DNA of 64,000 nt from Pyrrhoderma lamaoense (lineage: Eukaryota > Basidiomycota > Agaricomycetes > Hymenochaetales > Hymenochaetaceae). Shown one piece after another: positions 24,072 through 36,203 of this stretch. Under the pieces are notes generated by a model. The model was given only the letters and a program-made list of their open reading frames with translations. It was not told the DNA's origin and ran no database searches. The stretch spans positions 1,736,001-1,800,000 of the forward strand of contig NBAZ01000001.1 in the NCBI GenBank assembly GCA_002794735.1. Direction: 5' to 3'. Position 1 is the first letter of the stretch. Every line of letters starts with the position of its first letter. The position numbers were made by a program, and so were the translations under genes.

Positions 24072-25084
24072 CTAGTTTCCTACAAATGCATTTTCAAGCT
24101 TGTCAGTAGCATCGTGGATGGCTATCATATGAGGAGTAGTCTTAAATAGACTCAACCCCCTTTCTTCCAGTGTTCATATCACAGAAGGATATTTGATGAA
24201 TTGAAGACCGGGAATGGATATGGTTGATTATTCATACTTCACATGTATTAATCTTACCTATCTGAGGCGAGTCAGATGGGGCCTCTGGAATGTTAGGAAG
24301 ATATTGTGGTTCTATGCCTCGGAATATCTCACAAGGCCCTGCACAGCACATCGATAACTATTCCGAGCCAAAGGGCGAGACCATATGCCAATCTAGTATC
24401 AGAATATTGAACTACGGTATCTGTTCAGGTGGTCAATATATCTTGTAAGTTAGGGACCAAGAGATTCCTTCATCAGAAGAGCAAAAGTTATTACGATGGC
24501 GAACCGGGGGTATAGAACGTCAGATCTTTGGGGGAGTAGAACCCTACACCACACGATACAATCAAAATGTTGAGGAAGTCGATAATTCCAAGTTGAAAAT
24601 AAGAAAAGAAGCTGAGAAGTCCCAGAGAGCGATCTGTCATTAGAGGTGACCGGGTGTGGCTCTGATTGGCTAGGAACATCTGTCCATCGAAGTATATTCT
24701 CATTGGTCTGAGTACTTATATTAGCAAACAAGCATCATCTGTCTAAGTGTGTACTTTGTGTAGTCCAATAGGAATTCCCGGCTTGTAAGGTTAATAGAAT
24801 GAATCCTATTGGCTTAGAGCTCCTAGTACCTTCCATAAAGCTAGCAGGTTCTTTTCATACCTGAAAACTCAATGTACATGTAGGGCTGCTCGATAAATAG
24901 ACATAGGGCAATTCCTATGATTATGTTCTTGGAAAACTAGAGTAACGCGCCACCTGAGATTGATCACAATACATATATGGTAATTTACATGATGATTAGT
25001 AATCAATATGAGTTGAGGACTGAGCCTCACCCATGGTAATTCATCACAAAGACCAAAAACATCACCTCGTGTCCCGTGCAACAT
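24072..25084 (-). CDS. Unrecognised minus-strand gene model
   Basis: Candidate gene assembled by splice logic. ATG at 25084 begins MLHGTRGDVFGLCDELPW. Later exons give a hydrophobic segment (FSKNIIIGIALCLFIEQP), SREFLLDYT, FAIVITFALLMKESL, DTRLAYGPCEIFRGIEPQ, YLPNIPEAPSDSPQIERG and LFKTTPHMIAIHDATDKL. It ends AFVGN at TAG 24072-24074. Every junction keeps phase, including two introns under 50 nt and one with a GTCCCT donor. That coherence is the main support, because I cannot name the family. It faces eIF4E with 121 bp between starts. It could still be a chance string of open stretches; RNA evidence is needed for every exon. Confidence 0.4.
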
Positions 25085-25205
25085 CTTTTTATTCAGCAAT
25101 CATAATTTACCGCTCTCAACAGCTCAAGTGATTATTGTCAAACAGCGATTTTACCCCGTTTGTGTCGATTAATCCCGGCTTTCTAAATTTACGATCTTAA
25201 AGACT

Positions 25206-26361
25206 ATGGCCCCTTCAACACTTCCTCCTCTTGCGATGCAGGCATCCAAGGCAGCTCTTTCTTCCGCTTTGGAAGAAAGCAAAAAAATCCTTGAAGAATC
25301 AAAAAATGGTTCTTCAAATGGAGAGAACTTGGAGGATGGGGAGATTCAGGAGGTGGATATGGAGTCACAAGCTGAAGGCATCAGAACTGTATTTAGTGAT
25401 CCAACTAACTTCAATGTCAAGGTGCGCCTCATGCCTGCTCCGCTCACGATAATAAAATTATACAAGTTATATTTACTGAACAACTCCTGTTTTGCACCTC
25501 TTACTACATACAGCATCCTTTGTATTCTCCATGGACACTCTGGTTCGACTCACCCTCAACTAAAGGGCGAAATCTCCCGCAGACACCGTTACTGCTGTTC
25601 CTCAGACGCCACTTCCTCAGACTCCGGTGTAGCTGCAGCGATGGGATGGATGGAGGACATCAAACGTGTGATTAGTTTTGACAGCGTGGAAGAATTTTGG
25701 GGGTAAGCGTTGTATTGAAAACAAGTTTGTGGGATTTGTCTGAATGTGCTTATTTCAGACTATATAACAATATCGTTCCTCCATCTCAACTCCCACAAAA
25801 GGCCAACTACTACTTGTTCAAGGTATGTATGCGAACGATATGTATCGCCACAAGTTTTTAATTTGTTGTTGTAGGAGGGTATTATCCCCGCTTGGGAGGA
25901 CGATGCCAACAAGTTCGGTGGAAAGTGGAGCATTCAGTTACCAAAAGACAAGAATAGGGGTAACGTAGATAAAATGTGGTTATACACAGTGTGTTGATAT
26001 CTTTGCTTTGATGGATACACTGTATAACTTTTTTCTTCTTCAGATGCTTGCAGCGATTGGAGAAACATTCGACTCAGCGTTGACATCAGACGACGACCCA
26101 TCGCCTCAATCCTTAGTTACTGGAGTGATTGTATCCACGCGACCCCAGTTCTACCGTATCTCAATCTGGACACGTCTTGCACCAGCCCCAGAAGATGATA
26201 AATTACGTTCAAGAATTGAAACTGTTGGGAAGCATTTCAAAGTGAATGTACTTGGTTATGGAGACTCGCAGAGATTAGCAGGACCGCTTGCTACAGAAGT
26301 TGAGTTTTTGTCTCATAAGGACTCAGAGAAAAAGGGAAAGGCGAAGAAGATTATTGTGTAA
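25206..26361 (+). CDS. eIF4E: Cap-binding translation initiation factor eIF4E
   Basis: mRNA 5'-cap-binding subunit of eIF4F. The N-terminal tail (MAPSTLPPLAMQASKAA) is acidic and variable. The core begins HPLYSPWTLWFDSPSTKG, then GWMEDIKRVISFDSVEEFW, LYNNIVPPSQLPQKANYYL, GIIPAWEDDANKFGGKW and MLAAIGETFD. Cap-stacking Trp residues are in GWMED and PAWED. The end is KKIIV at TAA 26359-26361. Four or more introns. Between WFDSPSTKGRN and GWMED lies an insertion rich in PQTP units. There the frame changes twice, because one base is missing at 25586-25587 and at 25624-25625, both in CC followed by G. Reading in frame on either side gives normal eIF4E, so the breaks look like consensus errors. Confidence 0.93.
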
Positions 26362-26693
26362 GGTAGTTCGTGCATACATGTATGAGGTCATGTAGATTAT
26401 TGGTTCTGGCTCTTCTAAGTTTTATATCCTTAATTTTCTCTTTTTCTCTCTCTGTCCTTTCCTCCCCTTTTTACTTCATCTACTGTTCATGTAAGCAATG
26501 TACAGGAAACATCTACATTAGCACAGGAGACAAAATAATTGCTGTGTATACATAATATTTGCAAAACGGTTTAAGCTCTGGTCGCACAGGTCTATGACGC
26601 AATCTATACTGCGGAGGCTCTTGGTAGAAGTGTACTTAAGTCAAGAAAGCATTTACTCTCTTACACCAACTCAACCCTTGACCCGCGACTATC
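26362..26693 (+). other. eIF4E 3' region and PIL1 promoter
   Basis: 332 bp. The first half is T- and C-rich, as expected of a 3' UTR (26380-26480). The second half leads into the PIL1 start. No distinct motif seen. Confidence 0.35.
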
Positions 26694-28523
26694 ATGTCTA
26701 CGTTCTTCTCCTCTTTAGCTAGCAAAGCGCAGAGTGCATATGAGCAATCTCCCCTCTCTGCTCAAGTTGCACAAATACAGAATAAGATTCAGTCCCATGG
26801 TGGCTCTGGTGAACAGTCCGCAAATCAGGCGGCACAAGGTGGATCCAAGTCGCAGGTATTAGGAACCTTAACACATCAGTTTAGAAACCTTCAAATGCAG
26901 TATTCGTAAGTAGTCTTGGGAATGCATATAGTTACACTCACTGAAGACTAGCTTATCGATGGTACGCATATAGAACTGTCATACCCTCACAAAGGATAGT
27001 CACTGCTCAGAAAGGCGTTGTCCTTGATTATGAAAGTATATCGGTAGGCAATCCGTGCATAAATATCTCTTAATTGAACTTACAATTACAACAGAAAGAT
27101 GCAAAAGCATCAAGCAAGGAACTTTTCATGTGGGGCCAGACTGAAGGTGATGACCTCAAAGATGGTAAGATATCAGATAAACTAGCGTGTTAATATCTCT
27201 TGACTGAATGTCCATTATCCAGTATCGGATAGACTTGCATATCTGAACTTTGTTCATGGTGCCCTATCTGGCACTCTTTCCAAGGCTTAGATGCCGCTCG
27301 ATCCCACATGAAGGCTCTGCGTGATGCCGAAAAGGCCATCGAACCACGTCGAAACATCCGTTCCGGGCTTCAAACTCAGATTGCTCGTCTTGAGCATGAG
27401 CAGCAAAGAAATGCTGAGAAGAGGATTAAGAGTTAAGGGAACAGTTGGCGAAGGCTGAAGCTGATGATGCTGCTGCAGAGAGAGAGATTGAAATTCTGAA
27501 GAGAAAGGCACTTGCGGAGTCTGAGAGAGCTAAATGGTCTGCACTTAGAGAGGTAAGTATTTTATCACTTATTTAAGAATCTTTTTGAACGTTTTGACAC
27601 TTCAATACTATTAGTACGGAGAAAAGTTGATTCTTCTTGCTGAGGCGTCAGCACCCATCATCTCAGTACTACCATCGATACCCCCTTCTTCTACCCATCC
27701 CTATACTGGATTTGAAACCACAGCAGCAACTCGGGCATCCCTTCAACAGCTCTTGATAGCTATACGCCAGGATCATTAACACATTCGTTCCAACCCTCTG
27801 CTGCAGACCTAAATAGGTCTGACTCTCGGAGCTTCGGGTCACCCATGCATCAGAGCTTTCCATTATAACATCCCCTTCTTTGCCAACAACCTCTGACCCA
27901 ACAGGACATAGGGCGTCGACGTCGGAATCTGGTTTTCCCCGCCATTGAATCCCGCTACTCTTAATAATACCCCTGCCCCAATTCCTGTGAAGACGCCATC
28001 AAATGCAGCTACACCTTTACCTGATGAACCTACGTCAGCTCCACTGAATGTAGCAGCATCTCCTTCAGTTATTGCCAGTTCCTCAGAGGAGATAAAATCG
28101 GCCCCTTTGCATATTCCTGAGCCGACGGTTGCAGAGACGGGTGTACCCTTATCTGCGGGAATTAATGGACCAGGTCCATCAAGTGGATCCCTCAAAGATT
28201 TAAGGTCTTCTCCAGCTAGCTCAAAGCTTCCTACTGTAGGAGAAGCTGCACCTAGTTATTCTTCCGCGCCGGGTGCGGGTCCTACTAAGCTGGATAGCGC
28301 TGAGGAAGAGAAAGCACGGCTTCAGCGCGAGGAACGAGATCGCCTCATCCAAAGCGGACCACCTCCCCAGAAATATGAGACAGCGGAGGAGGAAAAGAAG
28401 CGGTTAGAAAAGGAAGAAAAAGAAAGACTTTTGAATGAGAGTTCATCGTCTCAAGGCGGACCTAGTGGAAAGGATAACTCGGACATAGATGGTTCTACTC
28501 CACCACCCTATCAGGATTTCTAA
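26694..28523 (+). CDS. PIL1: Eisosome core component Pil1/Lsp1 (BAR domain)
   Basis: Membrane-bending BAR protein that builds eisosomes under the plasma membrane. The start MSTFFSSLASKAQSAYEQSP is family-typical. VIPSQRIVTAQKGVVLDYES, ELFMWGQTEGDD, RLAYLNFVHGALSG and a long helical region (ALRDAEKAIEPRRNIRSGL, EREIEILKRKALAESERAK) follow, then a Ser/Pro-rich tail. One base is missing at about 27284-27288, 27430, 27749, 27860-27861 and 27937-27940. After each site the family sequence resumes, for example ALDAARSHMK, ELREQLAKAEAD and PPLNPATLNN. Four of the five are clearly in C or G runs; at 27284-27288 the lost base could be C or T. Consensus error is likelier than a pseudogene. Stop at 28521-28523. 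Confidence 0.9.
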
Positions 28524-28813
28524 CTGGGGATTTGTCGTTTTTCCTTACTTTGTTTTGCTTGTGAATGTACTTCGGTTTTGATTAAAGTTTGATTTGTACT
28601 ATGTCTTCGGATAACTGTTACTGTAGTTCATGTTTATCAATGTTTATCGTGTGATACTTTTACCTTATCCATCATATCAGATAAGAGATTTTCGGCCTGA
28701 AGTGACGCACCCACGAACGCCGCTCCAAATTCTGTACTTTCCCTCTCAAGTAACGGCTTTATCCTCGTCCTTGTCCAGCTAGGGCAGGCCGACTCGTTGC
28801 ACTTCTCAAACGC

Positions 28814-30020
28814 ATGGATCCATTTAATGCGAAGCTTGTGGCAGCAGCAACAGGGTCCACTCTTACCGCCCTTACCAGTATGTTTTTTCTAAATTTGTAA
28901 TGAGTATGAAACATTGTCTGACTAAGGTCTTATCGCAGTGACACCCTTCGATGTCGTGAAAACAAGGCTACAGACACAACCGCCTGCAAGGTCTCAGCTC
29001 TTTCCTAAACCTCCGTTTCCCCAAGTATGCTGTCAACCTAACAACGCTCTTGGTTGCGTCCGAAATATGTCTTCGTATACCCAAACGTTACCGCAAGAGG
29101 TAGTCTGCATATGGGACCATGGAATGATGAGGACAGAGAGAGTCAACGGCTTCTGGGATGCTGTGAGACACGTCGCTAGAGCAGAGGGTATCAGGGGGCT
29201 GTGGAAAGGTGCAGGGACTACTTTGTGAGCAGATCTTCTGTATGCGTTTCTAGCAAATGTCCTGAATCACTTTTACTCATAGGTTAATCGGAGTGCCCTC
29301 ATCGACATTCTACATGATGACTTATGACCAATTTGTTCATAATTGGTTACCTCCAATATCACCTTGGCCAACCTTAACACCACTGTTTGCGGGTGTTATA
29401 TCTCGAAGTTTTATTTCCACAGTAGCCTCACCTTTAGAACTTGTGCGGACAAATCTCCAGTCCACTCCCCATCCCCTGACAACCCTCATACTCTGAGATC
29501 GGTCCTTACCTCTATTCGTGGGTTGTTGAAGCACAAGGTTTACGCTCATTATGGCGGGGTGTAGGACCAACACTCTGGCGTGACGTGCCTTTCAGTGGAA
29601 TTTATTGGGCTTTGTACGAACAAGGGAAAATGGCATTAGAAAAAAAAGGCCATTCTGGTGCTTTGGTAGCTTTTGTCAGTGGCGCGGTATCAGGTACAAC
29701 GGCAGCTGTGGTGGTCTCCCCTTCGATACCCTTAAGACTCGTAGACAGGCACTTATCATGGTAGCTACTAATGATGGCGCGTCCTCATCGACGTCACTGT
29801 TAGCAGTTACGAGGGAATTGGTGCGGACAGAGGGTTTCCGCGCTTTGTATGCGGGGCTGACTCCGAGGATAGCAAAAATTGCGCCAGCATGTGGGATAAT
29901 GATTTCTTGTTTTGAGGTAAGTGGACTTTTTATCTACGTCTATTTTTAGAAGCCAAATAACTGAGTGATACTTTAAAGGGAATCGGGAAGGCTCTCGCAA
30001 AACCAGAGGCCGAGAATTGA
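28814..30020 (+). CDS. Mitochondrial carrier, SLC25A39/40 (Mtm1) type
   Basis: Inner-membrane carrier related to the Mtm1/SLC25A39/40 group, linked in other species to manganese, haem and glutathione supply of mitochondria. The start MDPFNAKLVAAATGS is followed by three carrier repeats. The signatures are TPFDVVKTRLQTQ (repeat 1), SPLELVRTNLQS (repeat 2) and SPFDTLKTRRQ (repeat 3), with GLWKGAGTTL, LWRGVGPTLWRDVPFSGIYW and LYAGLTPRIAKIAPACG. The long loop after the first helix (NNALGCVRNMSS onward) is typical of the subgroup. Single bases are missing at 29467-29470, about 29525 and 29718-29721. The product ends KPEAEN, TGA 30018-30020. Subfamily is inferred from motifs; substrate cannot be read. 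Confidence 0.9.
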
Positions 30021-30390
30021 AATATATTTTATTTTATGGAACTAATGACAAGGATTATGATCATTAAACTTATTCATCTTGCATCATGTAGACAACGCAC
30101 AAGTAGTTAGATTTGCATAATTATTCATCTAATTTTCCCTTTAGGAACTCTTTCTCTTAATGACAACAAGTCGCCTTGTTACTTGTACTCTGAGAAACAT
30201 CCTTTGTTTTTAATTTGATCTGATGTTTTTTTATATAACGGTACTAGATCGGCGAATGCCGTATTCCCAATTGAGCTTGGGTAGTAAAGAGAAAGTCGAC
30301 CTCGTGCACATTGCCTCAGCTCAGCTTTAAAAGCAACTTTGTGGTTCTTCTTATTAGCATTTGCAAACCTTTCATAGTCATAACATCAAA
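30021..30390 (+). other. Intergenic; GYF gene promoter
   Basis: 370 bp, AT-rich. TTTTTTTATATAACGG at about 30228-30243 could be a TATA element, some 150 bp before the next ATG. Nothing else seen. Confidence 0.35.
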
Positions 30391-33300
30391 ATGGCAGCAA
30401 GTACAATGCAGTTCGGTCCTGAGGTATGAGGATTCAGCTCGGTTGTATAATAACAAGCTACTCACTTTCATGCATAATTGTCCCAAGTGGATGCGAAAGG
30501 CAAAGCCTTCCGCCAGACCTCAAGCAGCAGCATCACCTCCTCCACCTTCTGGAGGCATAGGCAGTCATCAATCTAATGCACATGCCCCTCCGGGAGCTTC
30601 TTCGTATTCTTCACTAGTTACTCCGCCTGCCTCCTCTGGGCAGACAAAACGGGATATTGCTCATCCTTTCAAGTACTCTCGCGACGAGATGTTACAGGTC
30701 TGGAAAGACGGTGGCGGATCCAGCACTTTACCAATAGAAGTAGAGCGTTGGGAAGGAATAGTGAGGGAAGTAGCAGGTGATCCTATCTGTCTACGCGAGT
30801 TCTCGGAAACTGAGAAAAAGGTTTGCCTCGAGTTCGAAAAATTTGTCAGTCGTATTGTCACAGCACGCTTATTACTCAAACACTCCAGCTTTATGCTACG
30901 TCAATAAACTCTGAAATCCGACGTCGTCAATCAACAGATTATATAGCACAAGGAGATCGCTCTAAGGGAGGGACTCTCAATAATAGTATGGGATTGATGG
31001 GTCGAAGAAGGCGCGGTGACAGCAGTGGTGCAGGCGAGTCAATTCGTATTGATTCTCACTCCGGCTGACGCTCTAAACACATATTTTCAGACCAGCCTCC
31101 GTTATCAATTTCCCGTAAAACATCTTGGTCTGGTGGAGGAAACCTTACTTCTCCTTCTCTCGCGTCTCCTCGTACACGATTGGGCGGTGGTAGCTTTGAT
31201 GGTGTGTTGAACGGAGGTGATAACACTTGGGGTAACGGAAAGCGACGGGTTCCTTCCGGACACCCACTTACCGAGCGTTTAGAAGAGGAAGCAGAAACTA
31301 AGAAGGACGCGGAGCCGTCCGAGTCACAAAAAGAAGAGTCTCTTAACCGGAAACCTATAGAATCGGATTTGATACCTTCACAAGCAACCGGTACATCGAA
31401 TAATGAAAGCACGGGAGGAATCGATGATATAAAGTCAAGTATGAAAAATCTAGCGTTGAATGTAAATAATGATTCTCAAAGTGCGGAATTGTCTGGAGGA
31501 GATACATCTAAGGCTAAGGACTTAGGTAAAATACAATGGTCATATATCGATCCATCCGGAAATGTGCAAGGTGAGAGTTATTGCGCGCACTTTTCTCAGT
31601 CTTGTTGTCTAATCAGTTTACAGGACCGTTCCCCGGAGAGACTATGCAGCAATGGCATGAAGCTCATTACTTCACGGATGACCTGATGATGAGAAGAACT
31701 ACAATAGACTCAGATTTCATGCCTCTGATAGAGATAAAGCGGCGTGCGCAGGGCGAACGTATATTTGTATCCCCTTTGAGTGATGTATTAGCTCCTCCAG
31801 GGTTGAGTCGTTTGCCTTCTGGTCCGGGACTGAATCCCATATTACAACGTTCAAGCGTCATGGATTCTCCTCGCCAGCCGAGTCCCCAGGCTTTTGGTAG
31901 GAATATCTTGGACTCGTGGAATGGAGGGTCTGCAACAGGCTCTGCAAGCCCTTCCTCCTCTTATGGCGGGAACTTCTCTCATGGGCCTGTGCTTCCCGAT
32001 CCTGTGGCCGTTGGGAGTCGGTTGGCAAGCCAGAGGTTCGTCTCAGACGTGCCGCTGAGTGGAAGGATAAGCGCCGGAAGCTACTCTTCTAATGATACTT
32101 CTAATCTTCCACACACCATGAGGCATGGCTTCAATGACCCAATCCAACAGAGTCGCGTAGGTTTCAACTCACGCCCTAACATTCCCTGGCAAACTTCTGC
32201 GAATAATGATATACAGGGTTGGAATGGGCTGTCCGAGCCGACCCATCCTCAAATAATACACGATGGGTTTGGAGGGGTTAATGCAAATCAAGCTCCTTTT
32301 ATTCAGGATATTCCTTATGTCACGCCTGCAGTACAAAATATCTCTGATCCATACATGCCTCCGAACAATTTCTATGACCAATCGAATCATCTAGACTATA
32401 ACAGGAGTTTAATGGTCCAACCAGACTTAAATATTCGGAGTGAAGGTATGTTTATATATCTTTCTTCTTTTCTGTGTTTGTTAACTGGGTTTTCTAAGGC
32501 TTTTCTCATATACATTCAGAGAACATTGATCAGTTCAATGGACATCCTCAACATCTGCCTGCACAACAGGCTTCTACTGGTTTTACTCACGAGTACGATC
32601 AGACTTCCAGTCCTGTCCCAGTATCACCTTCAGTTCGTGTGCTTCAACAACAACAAACACAACCACCACAACCGACGCAACAACTACCCGTTTCACCTTG
32701 GGGTATCCCGCCAATAAAGCGACCCCGTCCTTTTGAAGCTGAGCATCCAACAAAAAATAACACCTTCCCTGTTCCGTCCTCAGTACCGCCGCACTCAGTT
32801 TGGGGTCCTTCTCCAACCGAAGCTCCTGTAACACCTGTTCCAGCTCAGGACTCATGGCTGACATCCCAACAACCGGCTAATGAAGGTTGGGGTCAGCTCA
32901 CAGAAGAGCCACAGAGCCTAACGACAGCGAATGTGACTCAGCATAATGAAAGCCAAAATACTCAGAAACAGCGGAAACATGGAGAACCTGCGGAGGGTAC
33001 CACCACAACCCAGGCAACTGCACGTACTACGGAAGCGAGCGCAACATCAAGCAAATCACCTGTATCTGGACCTACTCCCGCTGAAGCTGCCACTCAACCC
33101 ACGCCTTCTAAACGTAAAGGCGGCGCTTCTTCCCATCTTCAAACTCCCGAGAAAGCTCATACCTTAAGTTCTATTCCCGCGAAAGCTACTCCGACACCAG
33201 CTGCGCAAAAAACCGCTTGGGCAAAGGACGATGATTCCAAGCCTAAGGCCGCCGTCCCAATGAACCTCCGAGAAATACAGGAAGCTGAGAAGAAAAAACA

Positions 33301-34337
33301 AGATGCTCGCAAAGCAGCTGAGAAGGAACGTGAACGAGTAGCCCGAGCGGCAGCATCAAATAATACCTCTACTGAAGAAGTTCAATTCACTGCGTCATGG
33401 GGTTTACCAACCTCGCAAGCCGGTGCTCGTGTACCACCCGGCTCGATCTCTGTGATGAAGGAGAATCATACCACTAATCCTGCTCCCAGCTCCGCACCTG
33501 TCTGGACAAATGCTGCAAAACCTGCTGCAAAGACGATGAAGGAGATTCAGGAGGAAGAGGAAAAACGTAAACAGGCTGCGAAGGAAAGGGAAACAGTAGC
33601 TGCAGCTGCGAAGCGAGCCACTAGTGTTCCAGTTCCAAAGGTTAGATATTTATGTATCATTTACAAACCTATCAAACTTTGCTCATATCACAATGATTTA
33701 GCCTTCGGTAGTTTCTGGGAGTGCTTGGACAGTCGTTGGATCTAGTGGAAAAACATCGACTCCAGTAGTTCCAGGAAGTAGACCTGCTGTTGTGCCTCAG
33801 GCGTCGAACCCACCTGTTCCTACGGCTTCTCGAGCAGCACCAGCACCAGCTCAGCGTCCTGTTGCGTCTCCACAAGTGACGAAGGCTAATTCTACCAGTT
33901 CTAAGGGAAATGAAGATCCTAGTACACCTTCCGCCGAGTTCTTGAAATGGATGAGAGAGTCCCTACGTGATCTCAACAGTTCAGTACAGTGTAAGTCTCA
34001 TCACAGTTTGTACTATATTGGTTTTCACTGAGTGACGTCTACTCTAGTTGAAGAGATAGCACAGATGCTTTTGAGCTTCCCTCTTGATCCTGACCCGTCG
34101 ACCGTGGAACTGATCGCCGAGACCGTTTATGGGGCTAGTACAACTGTGGATGGTCGGCGCTTTGCATCCGAGTTTATATCCCGACGGAAATCCGACTCCG
34201 CGACTCGTTCGGGCACCCAGAGTCAATCTGGACATGGTGTATTATCACTAGCAGATGTTGTTAAAGCTCAGCCAAAGTCAACCCAGAATGAGTTTGGAGG
34301 ATACAAAGTTGTGAAGAAGAAGAATAAGCGTGGTTAA
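30391..34337 (+). CDS. GYF-domain protein (Smy2/Syh1 type)
   Basis: Large, mostly disordered adaptor with one GYF domain that should bind proline-rich partners. Yeast Smy2/Syh1 act in mRNA control and ER-Golgi links. The short first exon MAASTMQFGPE joins WMRKAKPSARPQ. A conserved segment follows (HPFKYSRDEMLQVWKDGGG). The GYF domain is WSYIDPSGNVQGPFPGETMQ then WHEAHYF, in which the name-giving Gly is His. Then come Ser/Pro/Gln-rich tracts, two related charged motifs (MNLREIQEAEKKKQ and KTMKEIQEEEEKRKQ) and a C-terminal helical region ending YKVVKKKNKRG at TAA 34335-34337. Six or more introns; no frameshift needed. Confidence 0.88.
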
Positions 34338-34600
34338 TTATAATGACAGGCAATCGGGATGATGTATCAGTACCTTACATAGAAAGATGGTTGACATATC
34401 TAGTGTTATGCTCCGTGTTTGATTATCATGGCTCTTTATATTACAATGAACATGTATCTTATTTTTTACAAGTAACCTGATATAAAAAATGTAGTGAAGC
34501 CTGAAGAACGAAATTGGTCTAATTACATAATCAGAAGGTAGCACAAGGGAAGCGATACTTTGGGGACCCGTGGTTCCACTCTAAACGTATTGTCCCAGCG

Positions 34601-35083
34601 ATGCTCTCTACAATCTCGCGGCAGGTGCCGCGCTCGACCGTTCAGGTCGTTAAACAGCAGCGTCGAAATGCTGGAGGTGCACCGCACTACAATGAACCGT
34701 CTGGTTGGTTGTTCGGTGAAAAGGTTAATAAATTGTTTTCCTGTGTTCTCTCCGATTTCGTTAACTGAATGATCGTACTCCTGAATCTCGCTTCTGATTT
34801 TTGTAGCCTCCTCCACCTGGACAGTCACGTAGAAGGGAGTCTTGGGAGACGATGTGGTACTTGGGTATGTTCGGTGGAATGGGACTTGCAGGTGTCTTGA
34901 TGTATTACAAGCCAGATACCAGGTGCGGACTTTAGTTTTTATAGCTGAAGGGGATGTTGCTTTTGACTCACTGTCTTTTCCATTCTGCTATTTCCCTTTT
35001 ACAGTATTCAAAACTGGGCTCTTGAAGAAGCCAAGGCACGCATGGAAGCTCGTGGAGAGAAGGCTGAGTACAAGCCATCATAG
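34601..35083 (+). CDS. Complex I ESSS subunit (NDUFB11-like)
   Basis: Small accessory subunit of mitochondrial NADH:ubiquinone oxidoreductase. The N-terminus (MLSTISRQVPRSTVQVVKQQ) suits import. The conserved ESSS features follow: WLFGEKPPPPGQ, ETMWYLGMFGGMGLAGVLMY (one membrane helix), YKPDTSIQNWALEEAKARM and EARGEKAEYKPS. Introns follow GEK and DTS, both in phase. Stop TAG 35081-35083. Family call rests on my recognition of the W-FGE-PPPG and YKPDTSI..WA segments. Confidence 0.85.
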
Positions 35084-35425
35084 AGTGTGTTTCTCTACCT
35101 CCCATCCCCCTCCTCTTCAACTTCTTAGCGAGTTGACACTATCTACCAAGACTAAGAGACATCATAACATCTTGTGTGCTATAGAACATCAAATTTCTTA
35201 TTCATCTTCTATTCTAATATTCTCTTGCTCTTGTGTGACTCTATAAACAGAAGGCGAAGATGCTTTTACTACGTGTTTTCGAGGTCGTAATTATTTTGAT
35301 ACCGAAATAATCCAAATAATAGCTTAAAAGTCTACGGAAACTATGTGTCCTAGAGTGGCCTACCCTTCCTTATCGTCTTCATCGAAATTCAAAACTCATG
35401 AACCATCTCTAAAGCTTGAAACCTC
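35084..35425. other. Convergent 3' regions
   Basis: 342 bp between the stops of the ESSS gene (plus) and GCV3 (minus). T-rich on the plus strand, with no further feature. Confidence 0.35.
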
Positions 35426-36203
35426 TCAGTGCGATTCGCAGTGTTCCTTGTATGCCTCTGCATCCATTAATCCTTCTATCTCAGCTGGATCTGAGAGCTT
35501 AATCTTGCAAAGCCAAGCTAGAATACCATAGATTTTGGAATGAGCCAAACCTTATAGTTGAAGAATTCAAAAGCTAAAAACGAACCCTTGTCTTCAGGCG
35601 ACTTGTTGATTAACCCTGGTTGGTCCCCAAGGGTCTCGTTGACTTCTTCAACGGTACCGGAAACGGGAGAGTACTATGTATATGAATCATAAATAAGGTC
35701 ATTATTATCTCTATCTCTAGGAAAGACCACTTGCAATGTCCGAGGCTGCTTTGACACTCTCTACAGCGCCAATTTGGTCTACGAGAATGTGATATTGCAC
35801 ATGTTAGATACTGGTCATTTTATCACGTCATATCCGAGTGAGTTGAGTGACGCACCGCCCGCTGCAACTTCCGTTCCTACAGTAGGTAGTTCGACAAAAA
35901 CGACGTCGCCAAGACTTGACTGAGCGTAGTCCGTGATAGCAACGGTTCCAATATTAGTTGCATCGTCGTATGCAACTACTTCATGGTCGCTCGTGTACTT
36001 TTTAGCTGTTTACTCGAGAACCAGACAAATTAGCACATTGAGTTCTTTTGCAACATAGAGATTAACGTCGAAGTCTTATTACTGACTAATGAGTGTTCGA
36101 ACTACTAATGGAGAGAACCTCTGAGGACGGCGAGCTGCTGTCGCAAGGACAGATGAACGCAGGGGGTGCGAGAAGCAGCTCTGAGTGCGGTGAACATTGA
36201 CAT
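35426..36203 (-). CDS. GCV3: Glycine cleavage system H protein, mitochondrial
   Basis: Lipoyl carrier of the mitochondrial glycine decarboxylase complex. The start [20 protein letters not shown] resembles an import signal. The mature part reads [39 protein letters not shown], then the lipoylation site [12 protein letters not shown] (Lys in ESVKA). [29 protein letters not shown] and [17 protein letters not shown] follow. Stop 35426-35428. The intron after SDI begins GCAAGT, a GC-AG intron. One base seems missing at 36129-36130 in the signal region (GCC before GT), needed to reach [11 protein letters not shown]. Confidence 0.9.
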
